A stretch of 64,000 bases of DNA, taken from contig MNCI01033650.1 in the NCBI GenBank assembly GCA_015680685.1, positions 1,055,798-1,119,797 on the forward strand, written 5' to 3'. This document shows positions 43,692 through 56,283 of this stretch, one piece after another. Every line of letters starts with the position of its first letter. Within the stretch, counting starts at the first letter, position 1. The stretch is from Gnetum montanum (Eukaryota; Streptophyta; Gnetopsida; Gnetales; Gnetaceae). Below the pieces are notes generated by a model, which was not told where the DNA came from, did not search any database, and saw only the letters and a list, made by a program, of their open reading frames with translations. The translations under genes and the position numbers were made by a program.

Positions 43692-44908
43692 TGATATGGA
43701 CCTTTTGATGTATTTTGGTGTGTTTTATGGTTATTTTGGTGTGTTTTATGGTTATTGTGTTTGTAGGACTACGTACACAAGAAACCAAGATGAGCTAAAG
43801 AGAACAAGGAACAAACTATCCTAGAGCTCAAAGGAGGAGGTCACCCACATGTCTTCAAACAAACATCCAAATAATGTGGACAAGGACCTAATATTGTACA
43901 AGAAAAGTGAACATCATTAAAGCATATGGAATATCAAGGTTGCAAACAAGGAATGATGCATTCATCATGCAAGAGAAAGTGAAGAAAGATGTATTTGGGA
44001 AGTAGCAGACATCTTAGTAGATTTGGGATGAACCCAAAGAAAATTCAAAAAGACATCTTTAGAAATAGGAAGATGTCTTTCCCAAACCAAAGACATCTTT
44101 CATTAGGGAAAGACATCTTTACAGAATGCAAACCAAATATAGAAGGACATCTTCCAAGATGGAGACTTTAAAAAGACATCTTTTATAAAACAAATATGTC
44201 TTCCCATATTTGAAGGAGAATTCAAAGAGACATCTCAAGCATGAGAAAGACATCTCCCGTGACTGTTAGTGATCATTAGCTAGTCATTACATGAGTTTCA
44301 AGAAGGATTTAGCAACACAGTAGCTATACGAATAATTGATGTGCCTTGGGAAAAGTGCAAGCTTTGTTGTATTCATTGTACAATCATTTGTAATCATTAA
44401 ATTCTCTATTACTCTTCATTGTCTTATCATTTTGGCTTCATAAAGTGTGTTGTACCTAATTGTACAAGGATCAACAAATTAAGTTACAATAATTCCTTGT
44501 AATTCTTGTTCTTATTTCCCTGTGGAGTTGAGTTCTTTGATCTTGTGGAGATCCTATGGGATTGAGTTGTTAGTGTTGCAATGCAACACTCAGATGTAGA
44601 GCTTAAGATTGTAAAGGTTGTGGAAGCCTTGAAACCACATTTTCAAGCCTGATGGGACCTTGAAGGGTTGAGTGATTGGTGCTGCAGTACAACACTCCAA
44701 AGTAAGGCTTAATGACTAGATGTGGATCCTTAAACCACATTTTAAGAGCAAAAAAGTTTGGATATGTGCTTGTGATCTACCCTCCCAGTGTGGAATAGCC
44801 AAGTTGGGGAACCATGTAAATTCATGTGTGTGTGCTTTGTTTTATAAAGGTCCAATTTGGAGAAGTTCTTCATCTCCCCCCTCCCTCTTCTAAGTTCAAA
44901 AATCCACA
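43692..44908 (+). mobile_element. 1.2-kb insertion inside the array, possible solo LTR
   Basis: Removing about 1,219 bp restores the 140-bp spacing exactly (43571 + 140 = 43711; 44930 - 1219 = 43711). Ends read TGATATGGACC...AATCCACA, TG...CA as in LTRs, flanked by ATTGA and AATGA (four of five match). Borders are uncertain by a few bases. Contents: two 21-bp tandem units (43712-43753), a cluster of GACATCTTT words (43980-44260) and a pyrimidine-rich end. No coding sequence. Confidence 0.5.
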
Positions 44909-45857
44909 AATGAGGCACTTAAATCTAAGCATGTTCATGTAGATCCTACAACTAGAGCCAAAATTTGATTCTATGAACTAATTCTAGTGTTGATGAGATG
45001 AGCCTTCCAGGAAACTTTTTATTGGTTCTACAAACCAATTCTAGAGTTGATGAGGCACTCAATTATAAGCATGCTTATGTATAGCCTACAACTAGAATCA
45101 AATTTTGGTTCTAGTGGTAATGTGATGAGGTTCTTCAATTAACATTGGTTCATGTAGTGAAGAGCTCCATTAGAAACCAAATCCTTATTCTAAAGGCTGA
45201 TTCTATTAGCTAGCATGGCACAATAAAGCTTATTGAATTTTTTAAGAGTCTTATAAATAAAAGTTTGGGTCTTCAATATATGTGACATATAAATGAGCTT
45301 TTATCTTTTATTTTTTAGGGTATTTCATGAGTCCTTTTTGGTTCTAGTGCATGTTGACATGGTAGAAAGCTTTTCAGATAAGAAATAGTTCAACAAGATA
45401 AAGTGGCATGACAAATAAAATGTAAACACAAAGAAAAACACTTAACTTGAATCCACAACATGGCTCTTCTAAAAAAAGATGCTACAATTTAAAAGCTCAA
45501 ATCCACAATCAATCATAAAGTGCCTCTCTGCTCCTACAACAAAGCTTAGCCAAGACTTCAAGGTCATAATACCCATCACCATTAATGCACATTCTTACAC
45601 TAACATGGTAGAAAGCCTTTATAGGATCTATCTAATGAAGGTAATAGTATCAATCAAAAAATAGTTCTCTTTTCAAAAATAGCATTTACTATCACATATC
45701 AAAAGAAAATTAAATGCAACATAAAGGTAGTTAAGTTGAGATAAAGTGCCAAAATGAGAATAGGATTTGGTAGTAAAGTTATCCCAAAATCTTCGTAGTT
45801 GATCTTGAAAATAAAAATCATAAATACCAAGGGATAAACTATAATCATAAATACCAA

Positions 45858-46181
45858 GTACATCACTTAGGACTCATTTCAAACATGCCATAGGCTCAAA
45901 TTTTTTAGGCAAGGATTAAGGACCAAGAAGTCATCATAATAATTATTTTGAAATTTTGTTAGGTTGATTCTACAAATAAGGAAGAGAAAAAAACTAAAAA
46001 TGTTATGCAAAACATGTATGTGTTGGGCTTTAATTTATTTCTTGCAAAACCATGATTCAACTCCTAGCTAATTATTAGTATAGCCTTACAATCTTTTAGT
46101 ACTATAGTTCACTAATGGCTTTAAACGTACTTGAATTATGAACAGTTTAGCTTGACTTTCAAAAATTGGAATTTCTAATCC
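45858..46181 (+). repeat. Dispersed repeat, copy 1 (second copy 57109-57424)
   Basis: Matches 57109-57424 in the same orientation with many substitutions, for example GGACCAAGAAGTCATCATAA and CAACTCCTAGCTA. The copies flank element 4 but lie well outside its LTRs, so they belong to an older element or segmental duplication. Non-coding. Confidence 0.75.
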
Positions 46182-47405
46182 ACAACATTACTAAGTGTGA
46201 CAATAACAATCATTTGAAATTAAATCATTTTCTAATTTTACAATGGAGCTATGATAGTTTCCCTATTCTATCTACTTAAATTATTTCATTGGTTCATATG
46301 ACAATCATGCTATGAGCTGCACCTGATGGATCCTATAGTGTTCTTTTTAGTGTATTTTCTTTATGTGGTAATAAATTGAATAGAACCCACTTTTGGTTCT
46401 AAACTATGATTCTTTTCATTTTTCTTTAGCATGGAAATTAAAAATACTCTTAAACCATGAGCTATTTTAGATACACTGTAATGATTGTGCATCCTCATTT
46501 AAGTCACAATAAGCTCACTAAACTAGAACCCACTCTGTTTCTAGTAACCAATTATAATGCTGACCTTTAAGGAAGGTGTTTTTAGTTCTACAAACTAGTT
46601 TAACATCTAATGAAGCACTCAATTCGAAGCATACTCATGTAGAGTCTACAACTGGAACCAAATTTCAGTTGTAGAGAAAGGTTCTAGTGCTAACTCAATG
46701 AGGCTTCCTAGAAAGTCTTTTTTGATTCTATTAATTGGTTATAGAGAAAACAATGCATGATGAAAGTTTTTTGGTGCTAATATCATGTACAATTAAAGAT
46801 CGGTTGTAAAGTAATTTTAAGCATGCTCATGTAGAGCCTACAACTAGAGTAAATTTTTGGTTCTAAGGATAAGTTCTAGTGTTGATGTAGTGAGGCTACT
46901 AATAAAGTCTCTTTTAATTTTATCAATCAATTCTAGAGATAATGAAGCATGAAAAAAAAAATTTTGTGCTAAGCTCATGTGGAACTGAAGCTTGGTTCTA
47001 AAGCTTAATTCTAAACTTGCTTAAATAAAGCCTACAATTTGAACCAAATTTTAGTTTTGGTACTGACATGATGAGGTTTTCAAGAAAGGATTTTTTGGTG
47101 ACATGAATTCCAATATAGAATAATTATCTTCAAGAATATAAAGAAAAAAAAAGATAAAAATAATTCTAGTTTAAAGACTATGAAAATATGACAAAAATGC
47201 ATGTCGCATCATCAACCACTTAAGTCCTAGCCCACATACTGAAATAAGGGAGAAAAATGACAAAATATACAAGTTGGATAGAGATTCCTCCCATATTCTT
47301 TTTAGGAATGGAGAAAAGAAGAACATAAAAAATAGATATTAGATAAGTAGAAGAAAAATATAAAATGATGTGATCATATGAAAATGACAATTCTCTCACC
47401 CTAGT

Positions 47406-48108
47406 TGATGAGCTGCAATATCGCATCCATGATATCGAGTACGCGATATCAGGCATCTAATATCAAGTACATGATATCAGGCATCTGATATCGAGGCCTA
47501 TATTGTTGCCTATAAATAAGAGTGGGTGCACCTAGTTTGACAAGAGATTAGTTAGACCCTTACCCAAACTCTTTCCTTTTCTCCCTCTCAGAGTTGAAAT
47601 AATTTCTGTGTGCCCGTAGTAGGAGTCATAAAGTGAACGGATCCTCATTTGAGCATTGTGTACCTAAGCACACCTTGTGTACAACAATAAAGACGAACTT
47701 TGTGATAAATCTTGTAGCATTCAAAATAGATTAATTAATGTTAATTGTAGTTATTTAATGCTTTCCTTAGTTAATTAATGTTATCTCTCTCACCCTATAA
47801 CTCTCATAAGTAAGCACACTCAATACGATTACTTTGAGCATGTGTGTAACGGTTGGTAACCCAGTAACGATTAGCGTTTGGTAATCCCAGCAATGTTGAA
47901 CTAGTTCAAGATATATATAGCAAGTGATAATGGATGCTGGTGTTAGGACTAGTTAAAGCATAGTTGAGCAGTTAAATCAAATTAGTTACTTAGTTATCTC
48001 TCTCCTCCCTTTGTAGCACTAGGCCATAAAACATAAAAATATATAAAAATCATATACCTCAAGTTTACTTAACCATACAATCATGCTATACAAGTAAGCT
48101 TGGGAAGA
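47406..48108 (+). mobile_element. 5' LTR of element 4 (end in the assembly gap)
   Basis: U3 opens with six RATATC hexamers at 47417, 47431, 47445, 47459, 47473 and 47487, each exactly 14 bp from the next. TATAAATA is at 47511-47518. R/U5 blocks match the other three family LTRs. By comparison with the 3' LTR and with 63012-63819, about 100 bases of the LTR end and the primer site fall in the gap. Confidence 0.9.
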
Positions 48109-48826
48109 NNNNNNNNNNNNNNNNNNNNNNNNNNNNNNNNNNNNNNNNNNNNNNNNNNNNNNNNNNNNNNNNNNNNNNNNNNNNNNNNNNNNNNNNNNNN
48201 NNNNNNNNNNNNNNNNNNNNNNNNNNNNNNNNNNNNNNNNNNNNNNNNNNNNNNNNNNNNNNNNNNNNNNNNNNNNNNNNNNNNNNNNNNNNNNNNNNNN
48301 NNNNNNNNNNNNNNNNNNNNNNNNNNNNNNNNNNNNNNNNNNNNNNNNNNNNNNNNNNNNNNNNNNNNNNNNNNNNNNNNNNNNNNNNNNNNNNNNNNNN
48401 NNNNNNNNNNNNNNNNNNNNNNNNNNNNNNNNNNNNNNNNNNNNNNNNNNNNNNNNNNNNNNNNNNNNNNNNNNNNNNNNNNNNNNNNNNNNNNNNNNNN
48501 NNNNNNNNNNNNNNNNNNNNNNNNNNNNNNNNNNNNNNNNNNNNNNNNNNNNNNNNNNNNNNNNNNNNNNNNNNNNNNNNNNNNNNNNNNNNNNNNNNNN
48601 NNNNNNNNNNNNNNNNNNNNNNNNNNNNNNNNNNNNNNNNNNNNNNNNNNNNNNNNNNNNNNNNNNNNNNNNNNNNNNNNNNNNNNNNNNNNNNNNNNNN
48701 NNNNNNNNNNNNNNNNNNNNNNNNNNNNNNNNNNNNNNNNNNNNNNNNNNNNNNNNNNNNNNNNNNNNNNNNNNNNNNNNNNNNNNNNNNNNNNNNNNNN
48801 NNNNNNNNNNNNNNNNNNNNNNNNNN
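48109..48826. other. Assembly gap (718 N)
   Basis: Undetermined bases; should contain the 3' end of the 5' LTR, the primer-binding site and the leader of element 4. Confidence 0.99.
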
Positions 48827-48882
48827 TGACAATCCTCCTTCTTCTCCACCTTCATCATCTCCTTCACCTTCTCATTTAGGAT

Positions 48883-49901
48883 TTGGATGCAGTCATAGAG
48901 AAAAAGACCATGAGGATAAGGGTAGGTGAAATGGGAGTCATAGATGAAACAATCATGAAAGGGGTCAAGGGCACTCTAGAGAATCACAACACAAAACAAG
49001 GAAGAGTAGGGAACAACACAGGCATCATAGACACCACAGATGAGATGATCACGATGAACCCCTACTCACTACTCAAAGTATGCTAGACATAACTAAGGTT
49101 GTTAGAATCTCAACAAGGCACCAAAAAGATAGTAGGATCAAGAGATTAGACATGAAGAACAACCCACGATTCGAAGGAGGATACAACGTTGATCCTCAAA
49201 ATCATTTACAAGCATTCCATGATGCATGTGCCTTACAAAACATAGAAAATGAATGGAAAAATCTAAAGTTGTTCCCATAGACACTAGTCAAAGAAGTGGA
49301 GAGCTAGTACCAATGCTTAGAATCGAAATCCATTCATAGGTGGAGTACCATGTTATAATTATTTAATGATAAGTACCAAACGTACTTCTGAGTGTCCAAC
49401 TTGCGAAAGCAAATCCAAGGATGGAAACAAGGAGGGCATGAACCCTTAGATGCTGCCATGGGCTGATATTATGCATTATTACATTGTTGTCCTAGCCATG
49501 GTTATTCACAAAGGGATTAACTACACCATCTCGTAGATGGGCTTAGGCATGAAACACGAAGAACCCTTGGGATGTATGCCTAAGGAAGGCTATCTAAGCT
49601 TAGGACCCATCAAGTACAAAGATTATTGGAGCAAGTTGCTAAAGAGGAAGGTGAGCTAAGGAAAAGAGAGAGTGTAGAGGAATATAACAGAGATCCTTCC
49701 CTCTAAAAGAAGGAAGTGAGATTTTGTGAGGATGAAGAAGAGTCACCACTTGAAGAGATGGTGAATACGAAAAATTTTCCTATTCAAAAGTTGGTATCAA
49801 AAATATCAGAAAAGGTAGACCAAATGTGGAACTCCCTAGATAATAGATTTCAAACCATTCTCAAAATAGTAGAGGAGTCTAGAGAGCAAGGTAGTGAATA
49901 G
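48883..49901 (+). pseudogene. Element 4 gag
   Basis: Reading across frames: an N-terminal region rich in His/Asn/Gly (48883-49083), then NNPRFEGGYNVDPQNHLQAF and CALQNIENEWKNLKLFP (49160-49279), the Athila-type gag core in which the target NPRF-G-x-DP-x-H-L precedes the LFP-SL motif. It continues with stops as WSTML, FNDKYQTY and LRKQIQGWKQGG to about 49440. A charged C-terminal part (49716-49901) precedes a short, mostly closed region with one Cys/His-like CEICQYDHPKGCC (about 50006). Multiple stops. Confidence 0.72.
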
Positions 49902-50089
49902 GAAAAGAGAAAAAAGAGAGAAAGGGAATACGCATGCAACAAGGGTAAGGGAAAAGTTACCATCATTGAAGAGGTTGTGGATTTGGAAATAGACAATGAT
50001 AGTGAATGTGAGATATGCCAATATGACCATCCTAAGGGATGTTGCCCTATAATCTCACATCTGCAGGAGTCTGGGATGTATGCACTCAA

Positions 50090-50705
50090 CCCACGATTGA
50101 ATAGAAGGTAAACACCTCGAAGGTTACCATATCCCCAAGGTAACCCAAGATAGTTCTACCAACCCTTAATGTATTATCTAAGTGAAACTCCACCACAACC
50201 AACTAAGCAGTATCAACAATGGCAGCAGCCACAATCATGGGGAATGCCACCATCATGGAAATAGTATCCTTACCATCAACCTGACCCATATAGATATTAC
50301 GTGAAGTAGCTAATCTCTCCACATGACTCTACTAGTTACGTCACCCCTCAACCCCACTACCAAACACATGAGTATTATAAGACTCCTTCTCCTAGGGGTG
50401 ATGTTCCACAAACATACCATCCTTATCATCTAGCTGCATCTCTTCCACCCTTAACTTCATTACCACCTATTCCAACCATGTAGGATGAGCTCCCTGCCTA
50501 GCTACAGGAATGTAATGCTATAAGGGCTATTAATTCTCACCCTGTTGTTGGTCCAAACAATTGCACAAAGAAGAGACCTGTCTTTAGAACCAACAGTCCA
50601 TCCAAGTCCTTACAGTCACAAGAGGCTAATTTTTTAAATGTCTCATCACCAATCAAAACTTTAGAACTCCCTTCAACCCAAAGGCCACATTCAACTCATA
50701 CAGTC
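50090..50705 (+). pseudogene. Element 4 gag-PR linker
   Basis: Decayed Pro/Gln/Tyr-rich linker, readable only by changing frames. No domain. Common between gag and PR in Athila elements. Confidence 0.4.
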
Positions 50706-51269
50706 ATGTTAACTCATGTTGTCACCAATTGGATAAAAGTTGGCTATCTTCCTAGGAAATTCTCTGATCCTGGGAGTCCTCTTATATATCTATTGATCGC
50801 TAGGAATGAACCGTGCAAATCTCTTTTGGATTTAGGTTCCAGTATCAACTTAATCTCTCAAGAAATGCATAAAGCCTATAACCTACCTCCATTAAAAAAG
50901 AGTAGCATTCATTTATATTTGGCTGATCAATCCATCACTATCCCATTGGGACTAGTGGAGGACATTGTCACCACTATTTGTGAATACTCATATCCAACTA
51001 GCTTCCTAGTGATTCAAGTGAACAATGGTAAGGGGGACTTCCCAATAATAATGGGAAGAGCATGGCTAAGCACAATTTACACACGCCTAGAAATCTATGA
51101 TCTTTCCTTAGAAATATCAAAGGAAAATATGTTTGGAAAGATCAAGAAGAAGAAAGTTCCATGCATCACATACAGTGACATAGGGTGTAATTGTGTGCAA
51201 AAGTTATGGTTTGTACAACGTTTAATGTTGCCTGCATGCAATCAGTGTGCACAAGTGACTAATATATAA
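50706..51269 (+). pseudogene. Element 4 aspartic protease (PR)
   Basis: The active-site loop reads LLDLGSSINLISQEM (about 50824-50868), the DLGSS form found in Athila-type PR. SIHLYLADQSITIPLGLVED follows (about 50910), then FPIIMGRAWLSTI (about 51039-51077). The frame is open over 187 codons, the longest in element 4. Upstream linker sequence is broken, so no natural start can be chosen. Confidence 0.85.
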
Positions 51270-51699
51270 AGATGCCTATATGTAGCAGCCACAAGATAAG
51301 AAGGCACACAGTGGCTGACAGCTAATCAAGAGAGCAGTTCAACTATATGCATGGAACCAACTGAGGGTTTGACTTGCACTTACATCAATAGCATAGACAC
51401 ATTAGAGTAAGTTCATCGCCAACTTCTAAGTCTTGAAATTGAAAATATCAAGTAGCGGAAGTTGGAAATCCTTGATAAGTTTAAGTAGGAGCCCCTTGAG
51501 TTAAAACCATTACCCACTAGTATAGAATACACGTTTCTTAAGAATGGAAAATCAGTAATTATTAAATCTAGGCTCGCTCCTCAATAAAAAGAGAGACTAC
51601 TAAAAGTGATAAACAAATGGTCAAAATTCTTTGTTGGTCATATCCCAAATTAATTGAAATAGATCCTAGGATATGCCAACACAGAATTTACACTGATCC

Positions 51700-52384
51700 C
51701 CCCATGAAGCCTCGATGACAACTGCAGAGGTGACTTAACCCAAAGCTTAAGAAAGTGGTTAAGGAAGAAATTGAATAGCTTCTAAAAGCTAGGTTCATAT
51801 ACCCCATTGTTGATAGTGAATGGGTTAGTTCCTTAGTTATTATGCCTAAGAAGGAAGGTAAATGGAGGGTGTGTATAGATTTTAGGCTACTGAATATGGC
51901 AACATTCAAGGACCACTTTCCATTGTCATATGTCAACCAAGTCTTAGACACCATTGCAGGGCATCACTACTATAGTTTTCTAGATGGGTATAGTGGGTAC
52001 AACCAAATTCAAATAGCCCTAGAAGACCAAGCCAAGACTATGTTCACTAGTCCTTGGGGAACATTTTCATACAAAAAAATTTTGTTTGGCTTGTGTAATG
52101 CCCCTGCAACATTTCAATGATTAGTTCTAAGCATATTCCAGTAGTAGATAGTAAATGGTATGGAAGTCTTCATGGACGACTTCTCCACTTATGGAGTGAA
52201 CTTTGATCAAGCCTTGAAGTGGTTAGAGAAAATACTAAAGTGGTGTGTAGAAACCAACTTAAGGCTCAATTGGCAAAAAAGCTATTTAATGGTCCAAGAA
52301 GGCATTGTATTAGGGAATAAGATTTTACAAACAGGGATACATGTAGATCCCAAAAAGATTAAAATCATCCAAGGAATCACTTAG
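51700..52384 (+). pseudogene. Element 4 reverse transcriptase
   Basis: Upstream KARFIYPIVDSEWVS in another frame, then SLVIMPKKEGKWRVCIDFRL (about 51833-51889), FPLSYVNQVLD, SFLDGYSGYNQI (about 51975), FSYKKILFGLCNAPATFQ then a stop (52120-52122). The catalytic box is FMDD in MEVFMDDFSTYG (52160-52195), the form usual for Athila. LRLNWQKSYLMVQEGIVLGN and GIHVDPKKI follow. Stops at 52120, 52141 and 52384 break it. Confidence 0.88.
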
Positions 52385-52972
52385 CAACCTAAAAATCTAA
52401 AAGATATCCAATCATTCCTTGGACACACTAGCTACTATAGACAATTTATTGAGAAGTTTTCAAAGGTTGAAAAACCATTGGTTGAACTAATGAAAAAGGA
52501 TGTACCTTTCAAATAGACCAGGCAATGCAAACTAGCTTTCCAAACTTTAAAACAGAAGCTCATAGAAACACCCATTCTACAAGCTCCTAACTGGTCCAGA
52601 CCATTCCACATAATGATTGATGCATCCAACTATGCTTTATGAGTTGTATTTACACAATTAGATGACCAAAAATGTCCTTATTACATCCACTATGCAAGTA
52701 GGAGTATTGCTGATGCACAACTTAACTACACCACAATAGAGAAATAATTAATGGTTGTAGTATTTGCACTAGAAAAATTTAGGCACTATGTTTTGGGCTA
52801 TAAGGTATTCATGCACATGGATCATAGTGCAATAAGGTTCCTAATGAATAAACCAACAATGAGCCCTTGCATCATACGATGGCTCGTAATCTTACAAGAG
52901 TTCGATCTTACAATGATTGATTGCAAAGGCACCAAGAACATAGTTGTTGATCCTTTATCTTGGTTGTGATGG
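52385..52972 (+). pseudogene. Element 4 RNase H
   Basis: KDIQSFLGHTSYYRQFIEKF, QAPNWSRPFHIMIDASNYAL (Asp in MIDAS, about 52619), YYIHYASRSIADAQLNYTTIEK (Glu), then a stop, VVVFALEKFRHYVLG and FMHMDHSAIRFLM (Asp). Three stops interrupt. Only one RNase H is present, as expected for Athila and unlike elements 1-3. Confidence 0.85.
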
Positions 52973-53239
52973 GACAATATAGAGGATGAATATCCACTCT
53001 CTAAACATTTCCCTAATGAACTCCTCTTTGTAGGTGTAGTAACTAATCAATTGACCATAGAGACAAACTGGTATAGTAGTATTCTCACCTATCTCCTTAC
53101 ACAACAAACACCACAAGGGTTAGACATTAAAAAGAAACAATAGTTTCTTAACTAAGCTAAATATTTTATGGAGATCAATGGGTAATTTTATAAAGTATGT
53201 TCCAATCACTTGGTCTGATAGTGTGTTCCCAAGCTAGAT

Positions 53240-54418
53240 CAATTATGAGTTCTCCAAGATGCTCATGAGGGTCCTTGTGGGGGTCCTTATGCTAGGAGAC
53301 GAACAACCATTAAAATATTTCTTGCAGGATATTATTGGCCTACATTGTTCTGGGACACCCATCATTTCATCTAATATTATGAATAATGTCAATGTGATGG
53401 GGGAATGACTACTAAAATGGAGGGTCCGCAACAATGGATTCAACCTTTAGAACCCTTCGATATTTGGGGAATTGATTTTATGGGGCCTATTACACTAATG
53501 TCCAATGGAAAAGACTACATCATTGTTGTCATTGACTACTTCATAAAATGGGTAGAAGCAGCCACTGTTAAGGATTGTACGTCATCTACAGCTACACAAT
53601 TTTCCTAACAACAAGTCGTAAATAGGTTTGGCATGCCACGTGCACTTATTTCAGAAAATGGTATATACTTCACAGGTTTGACTTTTCGGAAATTAAAGCA
53701 ACACTTAGGGGTTGAGCAAAAACTGACTACACCATATCACCCTCAAGAAAATGGTCAAGCCAAGGTCACCAATATGGAGATTACAAAGATATTGATAAGA
53801 ACTATTAGCAAGTATAGGAGAGATTGGAGCACCAAACTTAATGATGCTCTTTGGGCATACTGCTCCATATGGAAACTTCCTATGGGCTACTCTTCCTATG
53901 AGTTAGTGTACGGTAAAATTCCAATGCTCCTTATTCAAGCAAAACTCTGTACACTATCCATGGCATGTGATCTCAACCTTGACCTTGATCTAGCATAAAA
54001 AGAATAGCTAATGAACCTTAACTTGCTAGATGAGAATTGACTAGTCGCCCTATCATCTAACAAATTGCACAAGTCTTTTAATAAACAATGTCATGACCTA
54101 AGGATTAGGAAAGTTAAATATCAACTAGGAGATAAGGTTCTCTACTAGAATCCCACACATGTGCCACAACGAACTAAATTTCAAATGCTGTGGGAAGGAC
54201 CTTATATCATTCATGCAACTTTTTCTTCAGGGGCCATGATGATTTACAAACCTGAGAGTCCAGACAAGAAACTATTGGTCAACGTCCAACAAACCAAACC
54301 TTTCCATGAGCCTAGGACAGCCAGTACCAATGCTACCTCTGCTAGTGGACAACCTTGCTCCCTATTTCGAATTGCCTCCCACCACCTCAGTCATGGGGGG
54401 GACAACCACCAATGCTAA
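53240..54418 (+). pseudogene. Element 4 integrase, two catalytic residues altered
   Basis: HEGPCGGPYARRRTTIKIFL and GYYWPTLFWD (53248-53355) are the degraded zinc-binding part. Core: DIWGIDFMGPI (Asp, about 53459), then ALISENGIYF (expected SDNG; Asp has become Glu, about 53641) and ENGQAKVTN (expected QAEV; Glu has become Lys, about 53747). ALWAYCSIWKLPMGYSSYEL and YGKIP follow. The GPY module is WEGPYIIHATFSSGAMMI (about 54190). Stops at 53608, 53996 and others. Inactive on residue grounds as well as stops. Confidence 0.85.
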
Positions 54419-56283
54419 CCATTCAAAGCCCTTAGTTCCTCTTGTATTTTTGTTTTACACATTTTTTCATATTTAATTTTTTTTGTTTTATACCTTTGTT
54501 ACTATTTTTACTATTTCCTTGTTGGACTTACTTTCATTCGTCATATAAGAAGTGCTCATGATGGTGGATTGTACTATAATAATGTCGATTGCTAATGTTT
54601 GGTTTTTACCTTTGATTTCAATGTTGATATTAAGATATGATCCTTTTGATAAAATACACAATGAGTCCACATTGTCCATTCATCCATTCAACTTTGTGGT
54701 CTCCCTTGGTTTTGGAACTATACTGTCCCTTTTTCTAAATAAACTTATTAATGAATTGGTGGCTTGGTATTCTTCAAACTGAGGAAGGACTTAATGGTTG
54801 GAAAGGGTATGACTTCAAGGGGATTCAATGCACATGTGCTGGCTATTCTCTTGGGTACTTGGATGCTCCTCATGGGTTTTCCACCATTCTGCCATTGATC
54901 AAATATCAGGAAGTTGAGTGAATAAAAATAAGTCTTTGCATGGTGTGGTTCTCATGTGGGAAAACAAATAATAGTGGAAATTCAAAGCATATGCCTTAGA
55001 CATAATAAAGAAATATGAGCTACAAGCACTGGTTATGGCACTGAAAAGACATATTACCCATGCCTGAAGGTTCCCTCTAACTAAGGCCCTTTCTCACTTC
55101 CTGCTTCTCTATCTATCTCTCCTTGGAATGGTGGTGACTCTTTGGGGAAGCATTCTTGGTGCTTTAAGAGGATGGATTGGTCAAGTGTATTGATGTGAGG
55201 TCACTGAATGTGGTTGGTTTGAGTCTAGATTTGGAATGAGTTCTACTCATTCACCTTAACCATAAAATACACAAGGGACTTTACACAACCTTGCTCTTGG
55301 GATTCCATTCCATTTTCTACTCTCCATCTTTCTTCCCATTTCCCACCTCATTGCTGATTTTATGATTAGTCTATATTTTTGTTGATACATTTTTTTCCTT
55401 AGTAAATTCTTATGGGAAAGTCTTTAACCATTGTTTCCATATGTTAACCCTAGAGCCTATGGACTTTTTGGTTTGGGGGTTTTTCAAGGCATAAAAGGCA
55501 TGAGCCTGCTTTAGGGAGGACCCACTGACATTCCTTTATGGTGCAATTGTTAAATTCTTCTTCTTAAACATTTCTTGCAATCAGCAATTTCTCATTTCAT
55601 CCCCATCCATGACATCCATTTTATTGGCATCACCATTGTTATTTTTTCCATCTTTCTTGTTCCTTCTATTTCTTCCATCTTATTGCTACTAGAGGTTTTC
55701 TCTTAGTCATGGGAACCCTATCACAAATTTTTCCATTCTACTACTTGTTTCACCCCTACATCTCAGGTAGTCACCAGTAATAAACCTCTAACCTAGTATC
55801 TACCATAACCATAACTCAACCAATGCACTTTATATCGAGGCAAGGTATCAATTACATTGTGGCTTACCTATCCTTGCTCATTCATGACTATGTTGTGTGT
55901 GCAGATGGCGATTACATGAACAATGAATTGGGATAGGAGGGAGAAGTTGGGATGGACTAGAGCTAGAGCATTTAAGAAAGGAACAAGTTTGATAGTGTGG
56001 CTATGGATAGACAAAAGGCACAATCGCAATGTCAGTAGCAACACGTCTCATCTTATTTTCTCTCACTCTAAGCTATCAAATAAGAGTCTGGATGTCATCT
56101 ATGTACAATGGTCACCACCATGGGTATCAAGACCAATGTTGTAATATGTTGTTGATCTGTTCACTAGGCACTTTGAGTCTATTATTCCCTATCGTTGTCA
56201 GTTCTCATTTAGTCAATAATCCCATACCTTCCCAATCTATTGTAAGGAACTCGAGGATGAGTTTTCATCTAGTCGTGGGGGTA
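54419..56283 (+). other. Element 4 3' region and polypurine tract
   Basis: Between IN and the 3' LTR. Athila elements often carry an env-like frame here; I see only short unrelated frames (54552-54782, 55923-56144) without clear membrane or signal motifs. A purine tract CGTGGGGGTA (56274-56283) abuts the LTR start TGATGAGC and is the likely plus-strand primer. Confidence 0.6.

Larger units (their letters stand above)
42640..47075 (+). repeat. Diverged satellite-like array, about 140-bp and 193-bp units
   Basis: Units share CATGCTCATGTAGAGCCTAC followed by AACTAGAACC and GTTCTAGTG...GATGAGGCTTC. Anchor words begin at 42684, 43431, 43571, 44930, 45070, 46630, 46822 and 47016. Neighbour distances are 140 (43431 to 43571), 140 (44930 to 45070), 192 and 194. 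Strong divergence shows age. The array is split by an insertion at about 43692-44908 and by non-repeat stretches (about 42750-43240 and 45170-46490). Non-coding. Confidence 0.75.

Noticed and set aside
48019-48879. Long open frames across the N gap
   Set aside because: They consist of undetermined bases; no coding evidence.
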